NCBI GenBank assembly: GCA_963971285.1
Contig: OZ020250.1
Location: 17,450,783 to 17,514,782 of the forward strand
DNA length: 64,000 bases
Source: Astropecten irregularis
Taxonomy: Eukaryota; Echinodermata; Asteroidea; Paxillosida; Astropectinidae
Reading direction: 5' to 3'
The translations under genes were made by a program, and so were the position numbers. A model generated the notes under the pieces. The model had not been told where the DNA came from. It did no database searches and saw only the letters and a list, made by a program, of their open reading frames with translations. Shown piece after piece: positions 60,501 through 64,000 of the stretch; positions within the stretch are counted from its first letter, which is position 1, and each line of letters starts with the position of its first letter.

Positions 60501-61316
60501 TTGACATTAGCGGGTTACCAGTCAAAATGCCCTCACACATGACACATCTGCTTACATCTTAAAGGTGGTTATGTAGCAGTTGCCTCAGGCCTTAATTTTT
60601 AAGGAGAGTAAGAGTGATCACTCTCCTCCGCTCTACTTAATGTTTTCCAAGGAGAGTGAAAAAGAGAGCTCCTTAACAATTTAAGGAGAGCTGCCTTTTT
60701 TCAAAACATCACAGACATTTTTCCAGCTGACATTTACCCTTTATGGAAAATAAAAAAACAATTTTGCATCTTTTTCTGACAACGGGCTCATGGGAACACA
60801 TGGTTTAGCAAGAGCAAACTGCTCTCTTAATTCACTGTTATGAGTCAGTAGGCCCTATGTTGATTTGCAGCTCAAACTTGATTTTTGTTAGTGAGAGCAA
60901 ATCACTCTCCTAAATTCTCTCCCCTGATTTAAGGAGAGCGATTTGCAGTTCTTCTCATTTTTATTAAAATTAAGGCCTGTTGCCTTGTGTATACCGGTTA
61001 AATTTACTTAAGGAGTAGATTTCTTTTGAAGTAGATAATGAAGTCAATTTGGACCCTGCCCCCATCAACCGCACCCCGCCCCCTACCTTTTCCCTGACCT
61101 AAACCCTTGCATGCCCTTAAGCAAAAAAAACAAAAAATCCATGATTGAACTTCCAACTCCCAGCCAACGGCCGCGACAAGAAAAGTTGGACCGCCACTTC
61201 CCGGAAGGTGGTTCCCATCCCCGAGGGGCTGTCTTTGAGCATGGAGGGGGATCCCTTGAGCGCTCCCTCCTCACCAGCGATCCTTACGCCAACCAGTGCC
61301 GAGATGTCATGGGATG
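34151..61316 (+). CDS. PRUNE2: Prune homolog 2-like protein: DHH phosphoesterase plus giant acidic region, 3' end outside window
   Basis: Exons: 34151-34186, 35403-35513, 36256-36661, 47117-47272, 48327-48421, 51961-57666, 58735-58932, 59513-59651, 61164-61316, then off the window; all phases agree. At least 2333 residues. Residues 13-366 form a DHH/DHHA2 module of the prune/exopolyphosphatase family: GNEACDLDS (28-36), RDDVDLH (95-101), VDHN (114-117), VIDHR (133-137), TVSRKKVLPLV near 350. Residues about 370-2170 are acidic, rich in E, D, S and Q and probably disordered. The last exons resemble the stretch before the BCH domain of BNIP2/PRUNE2 (from memory). A giant exon between a prune module and a BCH module is the vertebrate PRUNE2 arrangement. 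An in-frame TAA two codons before the ATG supports the start. Vertebrate PRUNE1 lacks the acidic and BCH parts. The BCH domain here is inferred, not seen. Confidence 0.85.
34622..34901. mobile_element. 280-bp fold-back in prune intron 1
   Basis: Arms of about 48 bp: AAGATTATTATGGTAATGGT with AAGCAGGTCCGATACCTATA on the left, inverse on the right from 34850 to 34901. Non-coding. Confidence 0.72.
34928..35222 (-). mobile_element. SINE-like element A, minus copy in prune intron 1
   Basis: Contains the tRNA-like block (minus strand: GGCTGGGTAGCTCAGTTGGT and GGGTTTGAATCCTG) and the CATGGCTTCTGACTGCC body. It ends about 180 bp before exon 2. Confidence 0.72.
35403..35513 (+). CDS. PRUNE2: Prune exon 2, residues 13-49: motif I
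   Basis: Encodes LHVVLGNEACDLDSAVSALV, nearly identical to human prune. The two Asp of DLDS are metal-binding in DHH enzymes. Acceptor cctacag, donor gtgaaa, phase 0 at both ends. Confidence 0.96.
36256..36661 (+). CDS. PRUNE2: Prune exon 3, residues 50-185: motifs II-IV
   Basis: Encodes IPILNLPHQDYPLRTEV, LVFRDDVDLHAQHAAGKL, LVDHNTLP and VIDHRSNS, then VGSCSTLVAEKIL. Three in-frame AG acceptors sit 3 nt apart (after 36249, 36252 and 36255), so zero to two extra Gln are possible. I chose the last. Donor gtaagt, phase 1. Confidence 0.93.
36815..36960 (+). mobile_element. tRNA-derived SINE B, copy 2
   Basis: tRNA-like head GCTCGGTGGCCTAGTGGTAT, B box GGGTTCGAATCCC, acceptor-like CCTGAGCCA, then the same GTGAAGGGCAAGCCTAATTT tail as copy 1. 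The shared non-tRNA tail shows a SINE, not a tRNA gene. Confidence 0.7.
39398..39831 (-). mobile_element. AGGGTGGC element, copy 2
   Basis: Same element as 2490-2911 in the opposite orientation, in prune intron 3. Ends AGGGTGGCTGCA and TGCGGCCACTCT. The two copies differ by small indels and substitutions. Confidence 0.75.
41233..41514. mobile_element. hAT-like fragment with CAGGGCTC ends
   Basis: Left CAGGGCTCAAATTTTGTG, right ATATTTCGAGCCCTG, a common hAT-type terminus. A clear 8-bp duplication is not visible; only GTTTG is shared by the flanks. Confidence 0.5.
41619..41973. mobile_element. TTAA MITE, A type, complete
   Basis: TTAA at both limits; ends AGGTATTATCATACTTTGGT and ACCAAAGTATGATATTACCT. 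Central palindrome TTGATCTTTTAAAAGATCAA. Confidence 0.78.
42459..42700. mobile_element. CAATTTCAT MITE, complete
   Basis: 242 bp with ends GGGGCCAATTTCATAAAACT and AGTTTTATGAAATTGGCCCC. Nearly identical to the copy at 49285. Confidence 0.78.
43103..43465. mobile_element. TTAA MITE, A/B mosaic
   Basis: Left end AAGGTAGTATCATACTTTGG, right end TAAGTATGATACACTGTACT. The right half matches the 20690 copy. The terminal TTAA is lost. Confidence 0.6.
43582..43822. mobile_element. AGGCTC fold-back MITE, copy 5
   Basis: Cleanest termini: GGGCGTTTACGAAAC and GTTTCGTAAACGCCC, a perfect inverted pair with ATA on both flanks. Confidence 0.75.
44389..45003. mobile_element. CAATTTCAT MITE split by a TTAA MITE
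   Basis: Left part 44389-44441, right part 44793-45003; interior AGCACCAAAAAACTTAGTAA and end GCTTTATGAAATTCTCCCC. The insertion at 44438 gives relative age. Confidence 0.75.
44438..44792. mobile_element. TTAA MITE, A type, nested in a CAATTTCAT MITE
   Basis: TTAA at 44438-44441 and 44789-44792. Removing the element leaves one TTAA and restores the host element's TTGCTTAAGCACC. Confidence 0.82.
45560..45973. mobile_element. 414-bp element with GGGTTGCACCCAAGTAAATA ends
   Basis: Left AGGGTTGCACCCAAGTAAAT, right ATTTACTTGGGTGCACCCT. Non-coding, in prune intron 3. Confidence 0.65.
46682..46930. mobile_element. Fold-back GGCCCAATTTCATGGAATCC, second copy
   Basis: Left GGGCCCAATTTCATGGAATC, interior CTTACGATAGCAGAC and right TTACAGATTTCATGAAATAG; same family as 14590-15015 without the inner block. 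Confidence 0.55.
47117..47272 (+). CDS. PRUNE2: Prune exon 4, residues 185-237
   Basis: Encodes GPILVDTVNLSASAGKATAK, matching human [20 protein letters not shown]. It follows a 10.4-kb intron. Acceptor ctatcag, donor gtatgt, phase 1 at both ends. Confidence 0.94.
47434..47801. mobile_element. TTAA MITE, A type, complete
   Basis: TTAA at both limits; ends GTAATATCATACTTTGG and ACCAAAGTATGATACTACTT. It begins 160 bp after prune exon 4. Confidence 0.78.
48062..48240 (-). mobile_element. SINE-like element A, partial minus copy
   Basis: Retains the tRNA-like block with GGTTCGAATCCC on the minus strand and part of the body up to GGCTTCTGACTGC. It lies about 90 bp upstream of prune exon 5. Confidence 0.7.
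48327..48421 (+). CDS. PRUNE2: Prune exon 5, residues 237-268
   Basis: Encodes DFTITDILRKDFKCV and then a beta stretch ending SSLPMHLK, corresponding to QMLRKDQK...VAISAIYMDL of human prune. Acceptor ccaacag, donor gtgggt, phase 0. Confidence 0.92.
48446..48728. mobile_element. AGGCTC fold-back MITE, copy 6, with expanded hexamer
   Basis: Ends GGGCCATTTCAAAAC and TTTTGAAAAGGCCC. The left arm contains a run of about eleven perfect AGGCTC hexamers (48465-48530), far more than in the other copies. It begins 25 bp after prune exon 5. Confidence 0.75.
49285..49524. mobile_element. CAATTTCAT MITE, complete
   Basis: Same ends and interior as the 42459 copy; in prune intron 5. Confidence 0.78.
50251..50692. 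mobile_element. Tc1/mariner-like fold-back, AGCGTGTCCCC ends
   Basis: Left AAGCGTGTCCCCCAAAAAAC, right TTTTTTGGAGACACGCTG; long imperfect arms (GTCGGGAACTGTTA against TAATAGTTCCCGAC). TA on both flanks. Confidence 0.7.
51407..51800. mobile_element. 394-bp element with ACCAAAGATTATA ends
   Basis: Left ACCAAAGATTATATAGCGCT, right ATTGCTTTATAATCTTTGGT. It lies 160 bp upstream of the giant prune exon. Confidence 0.65.
51961..57666 (+). CDS. PRUNE2: Prune exon 6: giant 5,706-nt exon, end of DHHA2 domain and acidic region
   Basis: 1902 codons with no stop, residues 269-2170. The first about 100 residues finish the phosphoesterase: LRLHILMGLMVYDSG, then NVTVSRKKVLPLVRDFLD. The rest is acidic and low in hydrophobics, with S/D/E-rich patches, a seven-fold 52-residue repeat (927-1285) and a two-fold 50-residue repeat (1589-1688). 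Near the end comes a basic, proline-rich patch with RSTPKPTRLLSAGTPISML. Acceptor tgctttcag. The donor AAAT|gtaagt keeps phase 0 into exon 7. Human PRUNE2 also has one very large exon here (recalled), so the exon itself looks ancestral. Confidence 0.93.
53935..55011 (+). repeat. Seven tandem 52-residue (156-nt) coding repeats in the acidic exon
   Basis: Units start at 53935, 54091, 54229, 54385, 54541, 54697 and 54853. Spacing is 156 nt except unit 2 (138 nt, lacking the DAALLEE part), and unit 7 is 3 nt longer. Each unit reads QEKQQDEV.QPDAALLEETP, then AEYQ.SEDEEN and ESFDEAEAGFGDSAA. All length changes are multiples of three, so the repeat evolved under a reading-frame constraint. Confidence 0.95.
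55921..56220 (+). repeat. Two-fold 150-nt (50-residue) coding duplication
   Basis: Units 55921-56070 and 56071-56220 each encode EKVTEIHMD, then SLAED.NSNPDLAVTEVIDD and YFAQESQTGQV, with only a few base differences. The near identity indicates a recent in-frame tandem duplication. Confidence 0.93.
57861..58128. mobile_element. Fold-back element after the giant exon
   Basis: Left TAAGGAAAAAGGTGATCAAA(GTCA), right (TGAC)TTTGATCATCTTTTTCTTA; a further inner pair contains GCTGCTGG and CCAGCAGC. Confidence 0.62.
58439..58658. mobile_element. 220-bp fold-back, AGGCCTCTTCACA ends
   Basis: Left AGGCCTCTTCACACAATGCT, right CGACATGTGAAAAGGCCT, with matching AAAAAACCACTCAA and TTGAGAGGTTTTT arms. Its right end is 76 bp before prune exon 7. 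Confidence 0.65.
58735..58932 (+). CDS. PRUNE2: Prune exon 7, residues 2171-2236
   Basis: Encodes KQLNEKPAKPSPQREMSFGS and VELPDEWQDDEFSQQKLAGV, ending RRVPPK. Acceptor cccccttcag, donor gtatat, phase 0 at both ends. Acidic and charged; no named domain. Confidence 0.85.
59296..59455 (+). mobile_element. SINE-like element A, partial plus copy with doubled A box
   Basis: AGTTGGTAGAGC occurs twice (near 59344 and 59361), followed by AGGTCAAATCCTGCTCCAGT and the CTTTTTTCACTTTTCAATGA tail. It lies just upstream of prune exon 8. Confidence 0.65.
59513..59651 (+). CDS. PRUNE2: Prune exon 8, residues 2237-2283
   Basis: Encodes SVLSDDGSVEGMNAWAERLA followed by GDDTFEEEEEEAVGYSSQ. Acceptor gaatttcag, donor gtacgt; ends in phase 1, which exon 9 completes. 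Confidence 0.83.
59939..60427. mobile_element. 489-bp element with CCATAGAGCTATAT ends
   Basis: Left CCATAGAGCTATATTA, right TGATATAGCTCTATGG; TTCAA lies next to both ends. Between prune exons 8 and 9. Confidence 0.65.
60586..60979. mobile_element. 394-bp element with CAGGCCTTAATTTT ends
   Basis: Left CAGGCCTTAATTTTTAAGGA, right TTAAAATTAAGGCCTG; TTGCCT on both flanks (580-585 and 980-985 past 60000). Internal AAGGAGAG repeats. hAT-like by its CAGGCC start, but the duplication is 6 bp, not 8. Confidence 0.6.
61164..61316 (+). CDS. PRUNE2: Prune exon 9, last exon in window
   Basis: Encodes TSRKVVPIPEGLSLSMEGDP, then SSPAILTPTSAEMSWD. The order basic patch, VP-hydrophobic strand, TP motif, acidic W resembles the BNIP2/PRUNE2 segment before the BCH domain (KKLVAPDISLTL ... 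DTPSENSNEFEWEDD, recalled). Acceptor actcccag, donor gtaagatg; ends in phase 1, so more exons follow beyond 64000. Confidence 0.82.
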
Positions 61317-61500
61317 GTAAGATGATCAAAAACGCACAGCTACTGCATTCGGCATCTGCACCATGCATCATTCTTTCAAATTGCTTGACAGGAACTAACC
61401 CAGCTAACCGATTAACAAAAATGATGATTTTTTTTTTCATTTCGTGGTCGTGTTCCACGATTCTGTTTGGTATTTGCTTTGCAGATTACAAGAGTTACTT

Positions 61501-61734
61501 GGGGCCAATTTCACGACCCTGCTTAGCACAAAAAATTTGCTAACCATGAAATTTCTGTCTTAATGAAAACAGGATGAACGCCCAAATGTTGTGTATCTTT
61601 TGTGATTGTTCTTTGGCTATTGTTTGCTGACCATGAATATCAAATGGAATTTTTAACGGGAGTTTGTTTTATTGAGCGAGACATTTTGTGCTAAGCAAAT
61701 TGTTTGGGCTTGACAACTCCATGAAATTGGCCCC
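61501..61734. mobile_element. CAATTTCAT MITE, complete
   Basis: Ends GGGGCCAATTTCACGACCCT and CTCCATGAAATTGGCCCC. About 185 bp after prune exon 9. Confidence 0.75.
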
Positions 61735-62489
61735 TGCTTGTTCATGAGTGAAACATGCCCTGTGCTTCCACGGTCCTCTTTTCATCGTCCACCTAGGGTA
61801 TCGCCCTAGCTACCCTCCCTACCCCCACACCATGCTTCGCAGTGCCTAATCCAACCCCATCTTTGCCCTACCCATAGCACTCACTTCCCTGTCAAAAATA
61901 GAAACCCATCCTTCCCTCTCTCTCTGCTCTGCCCTAAACCACACTGCCCCAGTTTTCCTTTGGTTTGCGTCATAATATTTCCAGCTTTCTCTAAAGGAAG
62001 CATATAGGATTTGCAAAGATGTGTGTTTTGGCTGAATTTGGTACATAAACAGAACTGGAGGTCTTAAAACTTCCTTACAGAATGTACCTTTATACGCTTT
62101 GTTCATCTGGATAGCAGAAATACGGTTGAAATACATGTACTCTTGCCCCCCTCCGAATCCTTCATGGTGACTGTTTGCACTGTTTACGAACTGTTGAGTC
62201 CATTTTCTGTCTCAAACTCAATCTTTTTTTTTTGAGGCCTTGCAAATCCTGTACTCTGCCTTAAACATTACAACAGATTGAAACTAATATCCATTTTAAC
62301 ACCATTAATACAATAATCCCTCCTTAACATATCACTTCCTCTTTTCATATTCAAGAGTCCATTCAAAACTAAAAATATGTAACGTTATTTTTGTTTAATT
62401 TATAGTCTTGATTATACATTGGTGTTATGTTATGTTCTGTTGAACATACATAAAGTCTGGCGTGATAACAGTTTGTTTAATTGTAGCTA

Positions 62490-62785
62490 CCTAAAGGTAC
62501 AAGTACAAGATTAGTAACGTACCCAAACAGATATGTTCACAGATTTAACTTTCAGGGTATAAAGATGGTGGTGGTAGAAACATACCGTTAAAATATTTCC
62601 GCCTGGAATGGTGTATTTATTCAGAAAGAGTAAAACCAAACACCAAAAACATTTTTTTTTCTTGACAAAAATTCTTCTTTATGTTGTATAAGAAAAACTG
62701 AGTCAAATTTTTTCGCTATTTTCTCGGGACTCAGATGTCTGATTGAGCTAAGATTTTCACAGGAATATTATTTCATATACACGCT
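62490..62785. mobile_element. TTAA MITE fragment
   Basis: ACCTAAAGGTACAAGTACAAGATTAGTAAC start, then ACATACCGTTAAAATATTTC; the right end is truncated near 62785. Confidence 0.55.
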
Positions 62786-63360
62786 AGACAAAACTTTTGG
62801 GGCTCTCTCAAGCCAAAATAATTATGAGCCACTAGAGAACCCGATAGTTTGATTCCTCACAGAATCTGTCTCAAAAAGTTCCACTGTAGAATGTTAGAAA
62901 CAAACGGGTACAAAACATGCAAAAAAAATGAGAGAAGAAGTGAAGAAACAGAGATAACTTGGATAGTCAAGTAAGGCCTAAAAGAAAAATGTTATGTTGA
63001 CGTAACCGACCGACCCTAAAAATATGGCTGACCCTGGACTTATTTTTTTCCAAGGGAAGACATTTAATGATTAAAATCTTTATAAATTAGTTATAAATAC
63101 GTTTGAAACCATTTCTGACCGTTTCTCATGTTGTTGTATTCCATGGTCTTACTTTGTTTTCTTTTGCTATCGTGTATTACTACTGGGTTAAACAATTAGA
63201 AAGCATGTCATTTTCATTGCTGGGAGGAAAACAAAAAAGGAATCCCTACCTACCTACCCTATTTTTTTTTTTGGCCTGTTACGGCAACATAACTTTTTTT
63301 TTTTTTAGGCCTAACTGGGAATCAAACAAACAGGTTCACTAGTTCAATAAACATGGAATT

Positions 63361-63715
63361 TTAAAGGTATAATACATGATTGGTAAATGTCACCAAACTT
63401 TGTCTAATCCAACATAAAATAACACACCTGTGAAAATTTGGGCTCAATCGGACATCAGAGTTACGAGAAAATAGCAAAAACCTGACTCAATTTTGTTTAT
63501 AAAACATAAAGAATGGTTTTGGTCTTATCCTGAGATCAAAACTGTTTTTGGTCTTTGTTTGACTAATTTCTGGATAGATATACCATTTCAGACAGAAAAA
63601 TGTTAACGGTATGTTTCTACCAGCACCATCTCCATATCCTGAAAGTTATACGTAAATCTGTGAACATTTCTGTTTGGGTATGTTACAAATCCTGTACTGT
63701 TGCAGTTCCCATTGA
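63361..63715. mobile_element. TTAA MITE, B type
   Basis: Starts TTAAAGGTATAATACATGAT and ends TTACAAATCCTGTACTG. A second copy begins four bases further at 63719. Confidence 0.68.
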
Positions 63716-63718
63716 TCT

Positions 63719-64000
63719 TTAAAGGTACATGTAGTATCATAATTTGGTAAGAGACCAAAACAGAAATGTTCACAGATTTACCTATAACTTTCAGGGTATG
63801 AAGATGATGCTAGTAGAAACCTAACATTAACATTTTTCCGCCTGAAATGGTGTATTTATCCAGAAATTAGTAAAACAATGACCGAAAACCTTTTTGATCT
63901 TTTAATAAATCAAAAATAAAAGAGAAAAGACTTAAGAAATACTGTGGCTGTTTTTCACTGTTTTCTCAAAAAGTGGGCACCGTATGGGACTGAAATTGTC
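63719..64000. mobile_element. TTAA MITE, A type, cut by window end
   Basis: TTAA at 63719-63722, then AGTATCATAATTTGGTAAGA and interior matching the 41619 copy up to the last base. Confidence 0.7.

Larger units (their letters stand above)
61317..64000 (+). other. Start of a prune intron running off the window
   Basis: No BCH-domain exon is visible. The stretch holds a CAATTTCAT MITE (61501), three TTAA MITE copies (62490 on) and a diverged fragment near 62160-62260 shared with 18660-18770. Confidence 0.65.

Noticed and set aside
61317-64000. BCH-domain exons
   Set aside because: I searched the remaining sequence in all plus frames by eye for conserved BCH peptides and found none; only transposon sequence is recognisable.

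Overview
The window is a piece of an animal nuclear genome. It carries spliced genes with GT-AG introns, repeat-dense introns, tRNA-derived SINEs and many short non-autonomous DNA transposons, and shows no bacterial or viral gene organisation. Protein similarity (recalled, not searched) and the abundance of ACATGTACATGT-type tracts and fold-back elements suggest an invertebrate deuterostome, plausibly an echinoderm such as a sea star. The genus is a weak inference.

Two genes lie head to head. On the minus strand, 31714 down to 8664, is a complete Golgi alpha-mannosidase II gene (MAN2A1/MAN2A2 class). It has 22 coding exons whose phases all agree, giving 1206 residues: a type II membrane anchor, a coiled-coil stem, then a GH38 catalytic region with all expected zinc and catalytic motifs. 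A non-coding 5' exon is predicted to end at 33838. On the plus strand, from 34151 and running out of the window, is a prune-family gene. Five small exons and the start of a giant 5,706-nt exon encode a DHH/DHHA2 phosphoesterase module. The rest of the giant exon encodes a very acidic region with seven tandem 52-residue repeats. Three further exons (to 61316) resemble the segment just before the BCH domain of the BNIP2/PRUNE2 family. The BCH exons themselves must lie beyond 64000. The two genes share a spacer of about 300 bp that contains a perfect DR1 nuclear-receptor half-site pair.

Region by region: 1-8600 is intergenic and holds a hAT-like element, several MITEs and two minisatellites (68 x 19 bp and 13 x 81 bp). 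8600-33900 is MAN2A, whose introns hold SINEs, TTAA-flanked MITEs, an 89-bp minisatellite and a near-perfect 418-bp fold-back. 33838-34150 is the divergent promoter. 34151-64000 is the prune gene, whose introns are packed with fold-back elements, several of them nested.

I found no CRISPR array, rRNA or convincing functional tRNA, and no third protein gene. The long open frames in the minisatellites and antisense to the acidic exon are by-products of repeat composition. The two genes have no known common pathway: one trims N-glycans in the Golgi, the other joins a phosphoesterase domain to a scaffold-like acidic protein.
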